The notes: generated by a model not told the origin, from the letters alone. Shown: positions 22,702 to 33,224, counted from the stretch's first letter. The stretch: DNA of 42,614 nt from M3007 sp040080915 (GCA_040080915.1 JBEBHD010000011.1:1-42614), one strand, 5' to 3'. A program made the numbers and translations.

Positions 22702-22735
22702 GTTTTTTAAGCGCACACCTCTCGCTCATTCGAGT

Positions 22736-22743
22736 TACTTTTG
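22736..22743 (+). promoter_or_regulatory. -7 box TACTTTTG of the restriction-modification operon
   Basis: An exact TAnnTTTG match 18 bases before the methyltransferase ATG at 22762. It lies after the small-RNA terminator, so the operon has its own promoter. Confidence 0.6.
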
Positions 22744-22761
22744 TCCGAAATTTAATGTGCG

Positions 22762-23676
22762 ATGCGAGGTACCTACCACAAAATCATCCGAGGCGATAGC
22801 CGGCAAATGAGTGATCTGCGCGACGAGAGTTTTCACCTGATCGTGACCTCGCCGCCTTATTGGCAGTTGAAAGATTACGGCTCGGAAAACCAGATCGGGT
22901 TCCACGACGACTACGAAACGTACATCAATCACCTGAATTTAACATGGAGCGAATGCCACAGGGTGCTGCACCCCGGATGTCGCTTATGCATCAATATCGG
23001 CGACCAATTTGCTCGATCTGTTTACTACGGGCGGTACAAAGTGATCCCCATTCACAGCGAGATCATCCGGTTTTGCGAGGCCGTCGGGTTTGATTTCATG
23101 GGGTCCATCATCTGGCAAAAGACTACCACCATGAACACGACCGGAGGCGGCAGCGTGATGGGAAGTTTCCCCCATCCGCGTAACGGGATCGTGAAATTGG
23201 ATTTTGAATATATCCTGTTGTTCAAAAAACAGGGTACCCCACCCAAACCGACCGCCGAGCAAAAAGACCAGTCGGCCATGACAACTGAGGAGTGGAACAC
23301 GTTTTTCAACGGCCACTGGTACATCAGCGGGGCGCGGCAGGACGGGCACTTGGCCATGTTCCCGGAGGAGATTCCGCGCAGGCTCATCAAAATGTATTCA
23401 TTTCCCGGTGAAAACGTGCTCGATCCGTTCCTCGGCAGCGGAACAACCGCTTTGGCCGCCAAAAACCTGGGGCGCAATTCATGCGGGTACGAGATCAATC
23501 CGAACTTCATCCCGATTATTCGGGGGAAATTGGACACAGGCGGGAAACCGCTTTTTGAAGAAACCCGGGTGGAATTTGCCGAACAAAGCCAACATCCGCC
23601 CGATTTTGAAAAAAAAATTGAGAGCCTGCCTTACGTTTTTCGGACCCACACCAACTGGACAAAAAAATTGACGTAA
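22762..23676 (+). CDS. type II DNA methyltransferase, probably N4-cytosine (MjaI/CTAG-type)
   Basis: A 304-residue beta-class DNA methyltransferase. The catalytic motif is TSPPYW (29-34), the form typical of N4-cytosine enzymes, and it precedes the SAM-binding motif DPFLGSGTT (221-229), the beta-class order. A target-recognition region lies between them. It is followed by a small SNase-like ORF and by a gene resembling MjaI endonuclease, whose partner methylase is N4-cytosine and protects CTAG. The CTAG specificity is therefore an inference from the neighbour. The 3' end carries the heptamer A AAA AAA (23661-23667) in the phase required for -1 slippage, seven bases before the TAA stop. Confidence 0.88.
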   Translation: MRGTYHKIIRGDSRQMSDLRDESFHLIVTSPPYWQLKDYGSENQIGFHDDYETYINHLNLTWSECHRVLHPGCRLCINIGDQFARSVYYGRYKVIPIHSEIIRFCEAVGFDFMGSIIWQKTTTMNTTGGGSVMGSFPHPRNGIVKLDFEYILLFKKQGTPPKPTAEQKDQSAMTTEEWNTFFNGHWYISGARQDGHLAMFPEEIPRRLIKMYSFPGENVLDPFLGSGTTALAAKNLGRNSCGYEINPNFIPIIRGKLDTGGKPLFEETRVEFAEQSQHPPDFEKKIESLPYVFRTHTNWTKKLT

Positions 23677-23699
23677 AAAAACTCCAGTTCGGCTCCAAG

Positions 23700-24053
23700 T
23701 TGGACGACAAAGCGAAGCAAACAAGAGAGGAGTTTTTTTCGATCAAAGAAATCATCAGTCCTGAACTGGTGCGCTTAAACACGGGGCTTGTCGTACGGTT
23801 AATCGGCATCAAACAAGACCCTGAACAAAACGGCCAGGCGAGTGCGTATTTGCGATCAAAAACCAAGGGCAAGCGCGTGTTTTTGAAATTTGACAACGTG
23901 AAGCACGATGCCGAAAACAACCTCATGGTCTACCTGTATTTGGAAAACAAGACTTTTTTGAACGCGCATCTGATCAGGGAGGGATTGGCCTTAGTGGACA
24001 ACTCGTTGGAATTTAAGCACAAAAACAAGTTCAACTCCCTGACCAATGGCTAA
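23700..24053 (+). CDS. SNase-like small protein in the restriction operon
   Basis: The frame encodes 117 residues from a TTG at 23700, but it is open further upstream (CTG at 23655, ATT at 23667) and has no ATG before the conserved part. The C-terminal pattern GLVVRLIGIK, then KRVFLKFD, VYLYLENKTFLNAHLIREGLALVDNS (as shorter pieces: VYLYLENKTFLNAHLI and REGLALVDNS) and FKHKNKF, matches the end of staphylococcal-nuclease-like (OB-fold) domains. It lacks a clear full set of SNase catalytic residues, so it may bind nucleic acid without cutting it. The missing ATG and the phased A7 run in the methyltransferase raise the possibility that it is made as a C-terminal extension of the methyltransferase. 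It overlaps the endonuclease start by 8 bases. Confidence 0.65.
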   Translation: MDDKAKQTREEFFSIKEIISPELVRLNTGLVVRLIGIKQDPEQNGQASAYLRSKTKGKRVFLKFDNVKHDAENNLMVYLYLENKTFLNAHLIREGLALVDNSLEFKHKNKFNSLTNG

Positions 24054-24732
24054 AAAACACTCGCTGGATTTTGGCAAAAAAGAAAAAGTGCTGAACTACG
24101 CCTGCCAAACCTACCAATTGTCTCGCCCCAACAAAGTCGGAACAGTCATGGCCCTCATTCGAGAATGCCAGCCCAAAACGATCGAAGAATGGGAAAACTG
24201 GTATTTTGAACATGCCTACACAAACGGCAAACAGGCGTTCAAAATCAACCGGGCAAGCCTAAACGAACTTGGCGAGCGGCTGTACGAAAAAATTGTCGAA
24301 GTCGTCATTCCAGAATGGCAGGACGCCTTTCGCCAACTTAGCCGGCAAGACTGCATAGACTACATCCACAACCTGACCATCAACCGTACGTTTGACGGAT
24401 ACATCCGCGAAAAGTCGGTCGTCAACGATGTCTTGGCCAAACTTTTCCCCAACGTTGATTTCCAAGAAAGCCCCCCAGCGCTCGACCATGCCGGTGACAT
24501 TGATTACATCGGCCATGTTGGAAACTGTGCGTTCGGCATTCAGATCAAACCGGCCACAGCCCAATCCAACTTCGGCAACTACTCCATCTCCGAACGGATG
24601 CGGGCAAGTTTTCAAGAATTCGAGGAAACATACGGCGGCAAAGTATTCATCATTTTTAGCCTCAACGGCGAAATTGCCAACAAGGAAGCGATCAACGAAA
24701 TTACACGGGAAATAGAGCGGCTGACCCGCTAA
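24046..24732 (+). CDS. MjaI-family type II restriction endonuclease (probable)
   Basis: A 228-residue protein that resembles MjaI endonucleases. Landmarks are EEWENWYFEHAY (47-58), RTFDGYIREKSVVNDVL (114-130), and a PD-(D/E)xK-like core DIDYIGHVGNCAFGIQIKP, with D151/D153 and the Q166-x-K168 pair. Length is in the normal range for a type II enzyme. Position behind an N4-cytosine methyltransferase supports the call; the family recognises CTAG, but specificity here is unproven. Its ATG (24046) overlaps the SNase-like gene by 8 bases, so translation is coupled. Its stop overlaps the stop of the convergent protease gene by 2 bases. Confidence 0.65.
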   Translation: MAKKHSLDFGKKEKVLNYACQTYQLSRPNKVGTVMALIRECQPKTIEEWENWYFEHAYTNGKQAFKINRASLNELGERLYEKIVEVVIPEWQDAFRQLSRQDCIDYIHNLTINRTFDGYIREKSVVNDVLAKLFPNVDFQESPPALDHAGDIDYIGHVGNCAFGIQIKPATAQSNFGNYSISERMRASFQEFEETYGGKVFIIFSLNGEIANKEAINEITREIERLTR

Positions 24733-26258
24733 TTGCTTATCACCACCGTCTGCCGAACCACCCCAACCTTACCCGTACACAACAAATTGTACACCCCGCG
24801 CGGCCACGACTCCGTGGGCATCCGCAGTAGTTGCCGCGGGCTTTCCAATGCTTGCACGCTCTGCCACATCAGCCGCCCGGCGGTGTCGAACACGCGGAAA
24901 TCCGCAGATTGTCCCTGCCAGTTTTCCGGAATTTCCAGCAATATCGGTTCGCCACCTCCAACAATACTGGGGTATATCCGCCAGCCCGCTTCGGTTGCCG
25001 ACTGCACACTCACCGTTTTAGGCGTAAACCTTCCAGCCGAAGAAAATACGCCAGAAGAGGCGCAATTGAATGGCCGGACGCGCCAATAATAGTTCCAATT
25101 GACTGTGAGGTTGCCAGTGAGAGCAAACGTGTCAGTCACGACGGCTTCAAAATCACTGATGCCGAAACTCGCTACTTTGGATACTTGCACGAGGTAGTGC
25201 GTGGCCCCAGAAACGGCAGTCCAAGTCAGCAAAGCTCCGGCAACCGGCACCTGTGCGAAGTTGACGGGCGACACTAATTGTACCGCCGTGCCAGCAGCAA
25301 TGATCGGAGCCGGGGTTGAAGGGGCCAACCAGGCAACCTTGTCCGTCTGGAGTTTAGCCCGCATAATGGCCGTTTGCTGCGCGGTGAAGCGGGTTTGACA
25401 AACATCGTTGGCATACGACATGAACAACGTGCCGTCGGAAACGAATGTGGCCCCACTCGGGTCCTTTTGCACCACGGTGCTTTGACCCTGCCCGTTGCAA
25501 TTCCAGCGGTAGCTCAGGTAGTCGGGGCCGGAGTCACAGATACGGTCAGCGGCAATGCCACAATTACTGCCGTTCACATATTCCACAAGGGCTGTGTCCA
25601 AGGGCGCGGGCACGATGGTATCTGGCTTGCTGTGAAAATGCGTGTAGTCGTAGGTGAGCGTGTCGGGTGTTGGGTTGGCTGGGTTGTAGAGCTTGCCCTC
25701 CCAGCCGATAAACGGGTGCTGGATGGACAGTGCGTGCCCTACCTCGTGCGTCCAGGTATGGCTGTCCGCACCGGCGCAGCCGTGCGCCATAGCCACACCG
25801 GCGTAGGGCAGGTTGTACCCGCAGTTGCCGGCAGCCTTGGCCACGAAATAGGCATTGAGCACGTCGGGCACGTTATTGGCGAACATCATCTGGATGCCCT
25901 GCGTCAAGGAGTCGTGCTGGTACCAAGTGGTGTTGTTGATCTGTTTCCAGTCGTTTTTGCAATAAAACCGGATGCCCGACGGCGCAAAATCCGTGTTCAG
26001 CCGGTTCAGCGCATCGAGCAACTGTTCGGTGCTGATGCGTTCTTTGCCATCACTTTTGGCCAAAAGGTGTAGCTGCATGCCCACCCACAGGGTGTCGGTA
26101 CCCTCCGGGTAATCCGAAGGCGAGGCTAAATACTTTTTCAGCCACGGGTCAATATGCGACACTGTGCCGCAGGGTGCGAAGTTGTCTTTGCTAAACGGAT
26201 CCTGCGCATGCAGGCAAAAAGCGGTGAGGCAAAAGAAGAGGAGCGTAAAATGTTTCAT
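24729..26258 (-). CDS. secreted M43-type (pappalysin-like) metalloprotease with T9SS sorting domain
   Basis: A 509-residue secreted protease. The signal peptide is MKHFTLLFFCLTAFCLHAQ. The catalytic domain has the zinc motif HEVGHALSIQH (H171, E172, H175, H181) and a Met-turn-like segment FMSYANDVCQTRFT. Metzincins normally have Gly at the position held by Ser178 here, a variation from HExxHxxGxxH. After the peptidase comes a fibronectin-like unit (residues 335-420, with YLVQVSK and YYWRVRPFN). The last 80 residues are a T9SS type-A sorting domain (WRIYPSIVGGGEPILLEI and DTAGRLMW). It is expected outside the cell, in nutrient breakdown. Convergent with the endonuclease gene. Confidence 0.88.
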   Translation of the reverse strand: MKHFTLLFFCLTAFCLHAQDPFSKDNFAPCGTVSHIDPWLKKYLASPSDYPEGTDTLWVGMQLHLLAKSDGKERISTEQLLDALNRLNTDFAPSGIRFYCKNDWKQINNTTWYQHDSLTQGIQMMFANNVPDVLNAYFVAKAAGNCGYNLPYAGVAMAHGCAGADSHTWTHEVGHALSIQHPFIGWEGKLYNPANPTPDTLTYDYTHFHSKPDTIVPAPLDTALVEYVNGSNCGIAADRICDSGPDYLSYRWNCNGQGQSTVVQKDPSGATFVSDGTLFMSYANDVCQTRFTAQQTAIMRAKLQTDKVAWLAPSTPAPIIAAGTAVQLVSPVNFAQVPVAGALLTWTAVSGATHYLVQVSKVASFGISDFEAVVTDTFALTGNLTVNWNYYWRVRPFNCASSGVFSSAGRFTPKTVSVQSATEAGWRIYPSIVGGGEPILLEIPENWQGQSADFRVFDTAGRLMWQSVQALESPRQLLRMPTESWPRGVYNLLCTGKVGVVRQTVVISN

Positions 26259-26277
26259 GTGCGAGAAGAAATGTCGG

Positions 26278-26814
26278 TTAAGCCGTTTGGGCTAGCGTGC
26301 GGTGAATTTGTTTCTGGTGGCGGTCGAAGTGGGTTGTAAAAAACGTGATCAGACCCGACCAGCCCAGTCGCCCCGCGATCGGGTGGCGGTACACGACTTT
26401 GGAGGCGAGTTCGGGTGGCAAATTTTCAAAAAAAGATGCCCATGCCGCGCGTGCCTTGAGCCAGCGCTCCCGCGTTTCGGCCAGAGTGGCGTTCTCGGGC
26501 AGGTTTTCGTCGCCGACGATGGCTGGTGCCCTGAACTTGATCGGTACATTGAGGTAAAACCACAGCGCCCGCTCACGGAGCCACTCAATCAGGCCCGCGT
26601 TTTTCAGTTTAGGGTTGAAACTCAGTTTTTTTTGCACATACCGGTGCGACAGTTCTTCGGACACGATCAAGTGGTGCATCACCTGCACCACTGACCAGCC
26701 GCCGTTCGAGGGGCGGCTGTTGAGTGCCACATCGTCGTGCGAGGCCAGTGCATCGAGCAGGTTTTCCACTTGTTTTTGGTAGGCGGCGTTGCGGGCAAGG
26801 AGCATGTTGTTCAT
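26278..26814 (-). CDS. DinB-like (DinB_2 superfamily) protein
   Basis: A 178-residue four-helix protein. It has the DinB-like pattern of conserved histidines: WSVVQVMHHLIVSEE (the motif WSxxQVxxHL) near residue 50, and HFDRHQKQIHRTL at the C-terminus, which together would bind a divalent metal. The family includes thiol-dependent transferases and many uncharacterised proteins. The ATG at 26814 is chosen; the frame extends to 27138, but that part overlaps the start of the amidase gene on the other strand and looks non-coding. The promoters of the two divergent genes must share the 119-base gap; no clear -7 box was found. Confidence 0.85.
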   Translation of the reverse strand: MNNMLLARNAAYQKQVENLLDALASHDDVALNSRPSNGGWSVVQVMHHLIVSEELSHRYVQKKLSFNPKLKNAGLIEWLRERALWFYLNVPIKFRAPAIVGDENLPENATLAETRERWLKARAAWASFFENLPPELASKVVYRHPIAGRLGWSGLITFFTTHFDRHQKQIHRTLAQTA

Positions 26815-26933
26815 GGAGGGAAGGTCGAATTTGATTGAAAAAACAGTGGCAAAGGAGCACAAAGGAAAAAAGTAGGCGCTAAAAGTCCGTCCTTTGCCCA
26901 AGACCAAAAACTTTTTTGTCCAAATTTGCCCGA

Positions 26934-28250
26934 ATGTGTCACGTCTCGACCGGCAATTGCCTTTTCCGACCGCTTTGCCCGCGCCTTGCTGGCTTAGTTG
27001 CCCTTGCCCTGCTGCTCGCAGTGAGCGGGTTATCGGCCCAAAAAAAATCGAACTCCCGGCCCGCGCTCCCCAAGCCGCCCGTGCCGGAAACGGTGTACCT
27101 CGTGGTATCAGCCCAACCCGGCGAGACAGTACCAACACTGCTCGCCCGTTTCGGGCTTGACGGCTACGATTGCAATGTCACGGAATTTTTCAAGATCAAC
27201 GGCCTCAAAGAGGACTACCGCCTCAAGACCAAGACCCAGTACAAAATCCCTGTGACCGTGGTGGCCTACAACGGCAAATCCATCCGCTCCTCGCTCGGCA
27301 TTGACAACTGGCAGACGGCCACGCGCATTTCCGATTTCAACAAGGATATGCACGCCCAAGGGTACCGCAAAACCAGTTTCATCGAAGACAAAGAACTGTG
27401 GGTGCCTTGGCACGAACTGAACTGCCCGGAAGAGGTGCCGCTGGCCGAGGCAGTGAGCCGGTCGAGCGTCGCCCAAGTGAGCACGTCCGTAAATCTGAAA
27501 GAACCATCCGCTGGTGTGGGGAGCCGAATGTTTCCCATTTTTGGAAAAAAATACCAAAAAACGCCCCTGCTCAGCCGCAAATTGAAAGGCAAGGTTTTTT
27601 ACATCATCAGCGGCCACGGCGGCCCCGATAGCGGTGCCGAGGGCCGTCGCGCCGGCCATAGCCTCTGCGAGGACGAGTACGCTTATGATGTGGCGCTTCG
27701 CCTCGTCCGGTTGCTCATCAGTCACGATGCCACAGCCTACATGATCGTGCGTGATGACAACGACGGTATCCGAGACGACGCTTTTCTCCGATGCGACAAA
27801 GACGAAACTGCCTGGGGCGACCTGCCCATCCCCTTGGATCAAAAAGAACGCCTCGGCCAACGCACCGCCATCATCAACGAGATGACCGAAATTTATCAAA
27901 AAGCCAAAGTGACAGACCAAACGATCATCGAAATCCACGTGGACTCACGCCTGCGGCAAAAAGAAATTGACGTGTTTTTTTATCACCGGCCCGACAGCGA
28001 GCCGAGCAAGGAACTGGCACAGCGGATGCATCAAACCTTTCTCCAAAAATACGCTCGCGTGCGATCGCAAAAACGCTACAACGGCAGCGTGTCGGCACGG
28101 GCTCTGTTCACCCTGCGCGAAACCACCGCGCCCGTGGCCGTGTACGTGGAATTGGGCAATATCCGCAACGATTGGGATCAGCAACGCTTGGTCATCCCCA
28201 GTAACCGACAGGCGCTGGCGAATTGGTTGTTTGCGGCACTGCAGCAATAG
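26934..28250 (+). CDS. N-acetylmuramoyl-L-alanine amidase with N-terminal LysM-like domain
   Basis: A 438-residue periplasmic enzyme expected to cleave the bond between muramic acid and the stem peptide. The ATG at 26934 gives a signal peptide (LAGLVALALLLAVSGLSAQ). A LysM-like unit lies at residues 54-108 (VYLVVSAQPGETVPTLLARF then YRLKTKTQYKIP). The Amidase_3 domain begins at VFYIISGHGGPDSGAEG and keeps the zinc ligands H228, E246 or E248 and H335 (IEIHVDS) and the catalytic E406 (YVELGNIRND). A TTG six codons upstream is a weaker start. It converges on the phosphoribosyltransferase gene. Confidence 0.88.
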   Translation: MCHVSTGNCLFRPLCPRLAGLVALALLLAVSGLSAQKKSNSRPALPKPPVPETVYLVVSAQPGETVPTLLARFGLDGYDCNVTEFFKINGLKEDYRLKTKTQYKIPVTVVAYNGKSIRSSLGIDNWQTATRISDFNKDMHAQGYRKTSFIEDKELWVPWHELNCPEEVPLAEAVSRSSVAQVSTSVNLKEPSAGVGSRMFPIFGKKYQKTPLLSRKLKGKVFYIISGHGGPDSGAEGRRAGHSLCEDEYAYDVALRLVRLLISHDATAYMIVRDDNDGIRDDAFLRCDKDETAWGDLPIPLDQKERLGQRTAIINEMTEIYQKAKVTDQTIIEIHVDSRLRQKEIDVFFYHRPDSEPSKELAQRMHQTFLQKYARVRSQKRYNGSVSARALFTLRETTAPVAVYVELGNIRNDWDQQRLVIPSNRQALANWLFAALQQ

Positions 28251-28267
28251 GCGGCGACTGACGATTC

Positions 28268-28288
28268 GGGCGACCGCAAAGGTCGCCC
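28268..28288. terminator. hairpin between convergent genes
   Basis: Arms GGGCGACC (28268-28275) and GGTCGCCC (28281-28288) around a five-base loop lie between the amidase stop and the phosphoribosyltransferase stop. There is no T-run on either strand, so termination is likely but unproven. Similar GGGCGACC palindromes are dispersed in many bacterial genomes. Confidence 0.5.
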
Positions 28289-28789
28289 CTACCGCAAAAA
28301 AACGGCCATTTCCTCGCCGCCGCGTATCTGCACGTCAATGTCGTCGAGCATGGTCGTGTACAGTGAAAGGCCAACATAATCGGCCTTGATCGGGAAAGAT
28401 TTGTGCTTGCGGTCCACGAGTACGGCCACTTCCACCTGTTTGGGGATGACGGCCAGCAGCGGCTGCACAGCATAAAAAATAGTGCGCCCGGTGTTAGCCA
28501 CGTCGTCCACGATGATGATGGGCTTGCCGCGCAGGTTTTCGGCGGGCAAATCAATGCTGGGCGGATATTCGAGCGGGTTGGCAGGGTTGAGGCGGATACG
28601 GGTGGGTGTGATCGTCATGCCGGAGGGCGTGATGGGCCGTAATTCGGTGAGCAGCAGTTGGGCAAACTCTACGCCGTTATTGTTCAGCCCAGCCAGGATG
28701 ACCTCCGGTTCGCCAAAGTGGCGCTCCAGAATTTCGATGGCGAGGCGTTTGATCTTTTGGCGTATTTGACGGTCGTCCAATATTTTCAT
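28289..28789 (-). CDS. phosphoribosyltransferase (PyrR-like)
   Basis: A 166-residue type I phosphoribosyltransferase. The PRPP-binding loop is IIIVDDVANTGRTIFY (91-106), and the N-terminal ILDDRQIRQKIKRLAIEI resembles PyrR, the bifunctional pyrimidine attenuation regulator and uracil phosphoribosyltransferase. LVDRKHKSFPIKADYVGLSL is also PyrR-like. No pyrimidine biosynthesis genes lie next to it, so a regulatory role is not supported by context. Divergent from the iron-sulfur gene at 28872. Confidence 0.87.
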   Translation of the reverse strand: MKILDDRQIRQKIKRLAIEILERHFGEPEVILAGLNNNGVEFAQLLLTELRPITPSGMTITPTRIRLNPANPLEYPPSIDLPAENLRGKPIIIVDDVANTGRTIFYAVQPLLAVIPKQVEVAVLVDRKHKSFPIKADYVGLSLYTTMLDDIDVQIRGGEEMAVFLR

Positions 28790-28871
28790 CGTGTGCGGTT
28801 TTGAAAACTGTGCTCAAACAAGCGCAAAAATCCTCGTTATCGCTGTACTTTTCGCCGGCAAAACAGTTTTT

Positions 28872-30628
<1,757 letters not shown>

Positions 30629-30630
30629 CA

Positions 30631-30714
<84 letters not shown>

Positions 30715-30722
30715 CAAAAACA

Positions 30723-31499
30723 GTGTTTGCAAAAACGATATCCGAACTGCAATCTGAGGGCCGCACGCCCGAAATCCTATTTTGGGTCGGCTGCGCTGGC
30801 TCCTTCGATGCTCGCGCCCAAAAAGTGACCCGTGCCGTGTGTGAAATCCTGAACCACGCGGGCGTGGAGTTTGCTATCCTCGGCAACGAGGAGCGCTGCA
30901 CCGGCGACCCCGCCCGCCGCGCTGGCAACGAATTTCTGTTCCAGATGACGGCCATGATGAATATCGAAACATTGAACCTGTACGACGTGAAAAAAATCGT
31001 GGCTGCCTGTCCACACTGCTTCAATGTGCTCAAAAACGAATACCCGGCACTTGGCGGCAACTACGAAGTGGTACACCACACCCAGCTGCTGCAGGAACTC
31101 ATTGCTTCGGGCCGCCTGAAAATGAAGGAAAGCGGGGCATTCAACGGCAAACGCATCACCTATCACGACTCTTGCTACCTTGGTCGCGCCAACGATGTGT
31201 ACGAAGCGCCCCGCGCCCTGCTCGAAACCCTTGATGCCGACCTCGTGGAGATGAAGCGCTCCCGCAAAAACGGCCTCTGTTGCGGTGCTGGCGGTGCCCA
31301 AATGTGGAAGGAGGACGAACCCGGCGACAAGCGCATCAACATTGAGCGCGTCGAAGAAGCCCTCGCCACCAACCCCGACATCGTAGCCGCCAACTGCCCG
31401 TTTTGCATCACTATGCTGCAAGACGGCCTCAAAGCCAATGAAAAAAATGACCAGATCATGGTATTCGACTTGTCCGAAATGATTTTGCAACGCTTGTAA
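30723..31499 (+). CDS. CCG-domain iron-sulfur protein (heterodisulfide reductase subunit-like)
   Basis: A 258-residue protein with two cysteine-rich CCG domains: the first around ACPHCFNVLKNEYP, the second with HDSCYLGR, NGLCCGAGGAQMW and CPFCITMLQDG. These bind a noncubane or [4Fe-4S] cluster in HdrB/HdrD, GlpC and LutA-type proteins. Its N-terminal ILFWVGCAGSFDARAQ is the Bacteroidota form. It works with the membrane iron-sulfur subunit at 28872. The start is GTG at 30723, eight bases after the heptamer array, and no upstream alternative exists because the array intervenes. Confidence 0.88.
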   Translation: MFAKTISELQSEGRTPEILFWVGCAGSFDARAQKVTRAVCEILNHAGVEFAILGNEERCTGDPARRAGNEFLFQMTAMMNIETLNLYDVKKIVAACPHCFNVLKNEYPALGGNYEVVHHTQLLQELIASGRLKMKESGAFNGKRITYHDSCYLGRANDVYEAPRALLETLDADLVEMKRSRKNGLCCGAGGAQMWKEDEPGDKRINIERVEEALATNPDIVAANCPFCITMLQDGLKANEKNDQIMVFDLSEMILQRL

Positions 31500-31532
31500 C
31501 CCACCTTAACTCCCGAACACAACAACCACAAT

Positions 31533-32651
31533 ATGCTTAAAATTAGCAACGAAACTAAAATCGGTCTGCTCGCTGTGGCGGCCATCGCCTTGGGCATCTG
31601 GGGCTTCCAGTTCCTCAAAGGCATCAACTTGCTCCATGCCTCGCAGACGTTTTACGTCCGCTACAATGATGTCGAAGGCCTCCAATCCTCCAGCCCCGTT
31701 TACGTCAGCGGCCACCAAGTGGGTATGGTCAAGGACATTTCTATTGACCCCGAAGACGACAAAACGATTGTGGTTACCATCAATGTGGAGCGCTGGGTGG
31801 ACGTGCCAAAAGATGCTCTGGCCATCATCGTCAGCGCCAGTATCATGGGCGGCAAGGCTATCAGCCTCGTCATCAAAAACCCCTGCGACGGCGACGGCTG
31901 TGCCCAAAGCGGCGACTACTTGAGCGGTAGCACCAAATCGTTCATCGAAAGCGTGCTCGGCAACCCCGAGGAATTGGATGTGTATATGGACCGCCTGCGC
32001 CTCGGCCTGACGGCCCTGTACGATACTATCGCCGATCCGCGCAACCCACAGGGCATCGGCCGCACACTGCTGGCACTCCACGAGTCCTTGGCCAACATCG
32101 CACAAATGACAGGCAAAATCAACCGGTTCCTTGATGCCAGTACGTCCGGACTGACAGCCACCGCCAACAACACAGGTGAGATCACCCGCGCTATTCGGGA
32201 AAGCAATCAGAGTATCACCACCACCCTCAACAACATGGCCGCCTTTAGCGAACAACTCAAAGGCGCGGGCATTGACAAGGGCGGGCAAAAGGCCGCAATC
32301 CTCATAGATTCGCTCACCGTGTCCGTGAGCACCCTGAACTCCACGCTGAAAACAACCCAGTCGGCAATGGCCCGGTTCGACACGTTGGCCGCCGGGCTGA
32401 CCAACAAAGACGGCTCCATCGGCAAACTGATGAATGACCCGGAGTTTTACACCCAAATGGTACGCACCACCCGCCATCTTTCCCTGTTGCTGCAAGATTT
32501 CCGCCTCAATCCGAAGCGCTACAATACCGTAAAACTCAAGGTTTTTGGCAAAAACAAAACCAAGGACTACGAAAACCCGATAGACGACCCAGCCTACGAA
32601 ATGCTGGTGGACAGCTTGGAACGGGAGTACAGCAAAAAGTTCAAAAACTAA
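31533..32651 (+). CDS. MCE/MlaD-family lipid transport protein
   Basis: A 372-residue protein with one N-terminal membrane anchor (IGLLAVAAIALGIWGFQFL) and an MCE domain (residues 38-115) reading FYVRYNDVEGLQSSSPVYVS and GHQVGMVKDISI. A long helical, coiled-coil-like C-terminal part follows. MlaD-like proteins bind phospholipid in transport between inner and outer membranes, usually with an MlaE permease and MlaF ATPase; neither is adjacent. Starts 33 bases after the CCG-domain gene. Confidence 0.9.
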   Translation: MLKISNETKIGLLAVAAIALGIWGFQFLKGINLLHASQTFYVRYNDVEGLQSSSPVYVSGHQVGMVKDISIDPEDDKTIVVTINVERWVDVPKDALAIIVSASIMGGKAISLVIKNPCDGDGCAQSGDYLSGSTKSFIESVLGNPEELDVYMDRLRLGLTALYDTIADPRNPQGIGRTLLALHESLANIAQMTGKINRFLDASTSGLTATANNTGEITRAIRESNQSITTTLNNMAAFSEQLKGAGIDKGGQKAAILIDSLTVSVSTLNSTLKTTQSAMARFDTLAAGLTNKDGSIGKLMNDPEFYTQMVRTTRHLSLLLQDFRLNPKRYNTVKLKVFGKNKTKDYENPIDDPAYEMLVDSLEREYSKKFKN

Positions 32652-32675
32652 TCGTCGCAACCAAACAACACGACC

Positions 32676-33209
32676 ATGTTACAGATTTTAGCCAAGCAAT
32701 GGTGGGTAGTGGCGCTGCGGGGAGTTGTGGCGCTGGCATTTGCCGCCGCTGTTTTCCTCGGCAGGGGATTTTCATACGAAACATTTGTGGGCGTGATTGG
32801 CCTTTTTCTTCTGGCCGACGGCCACCTGGCCGCATATTCGGGTTGGGCCTTACGCGGGCGCGACCACGACTGGTGGGTGGCTTTTCTCGAAGGCGCACTC
32901 GGTATCGGGCTGGGCGCAGCGGCCTTGCTCACACCGGAAATCACAGCAGACCGGCTACTCCTTTACCTCGCTCTGTGGTGCCTGCTTACCGGGGCTTTCG
33001 AAATCATTTTGGCGTTCCGAGTACGGAAAGAGATCACGAACGAATGGCTACTGGCCCTTGCCGGAATTGTTTCCATGGCCGTTGGCGTGCTCATTGTTTT
33101 TCAACCAAATATTGGCGGGTTTTCTCTTACTGGCTGGTTTGGACTGTACGCCCTATTTTTCGGTCTGTTGATGGCGGGGCTGGGTATTCGGCTGCGCCGT
33201 TGGAGCTAG
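32676..33209 (+). CDS. HdeD/DUF308 membrane protein
   Basis: A 177-residue protein with six hydrophobic segments in three hairpins, the pattern of DUF308/HdeD: WWVVALRGVVALAFAAAVFL at the N-terminus, WVAFLEGALGIGLGAAAL in the middle, and ALAGIVSMAVGVLIVFQP near the end. HdeD is linked to acid resistance in E. coli; the role here is unknown. It lies 24 bases after the MCE gene and 15 bases before the aminopeptidase gene. Confidence 0.88.
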   Translation: MLQILAKQWWVVALRGVVALAFAAAVFLGRGFSYETFVGVIGLFLLADGHLAAYSGWALRGRDHDWWVAFLEGALGIGLGAAALLTPEITADRLLLYLALWCLLTGAFEIILAFRVRKEITNEWLLALAGIVSMAVGVLIVFQPNIGGFSLTGWFGLYALFFGLLMAGLGIRLRRWS

Positions 33210-33224
33210 TTCAAAAAAAAGTCC

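Noticed and set aside
26815..27138. N-terminal extension of the DinB-like protein
   Set aside because: It overlaps the amidase gene on the opposite strand and shows no conserved pattern; the ATG at 26814 matches the family start.
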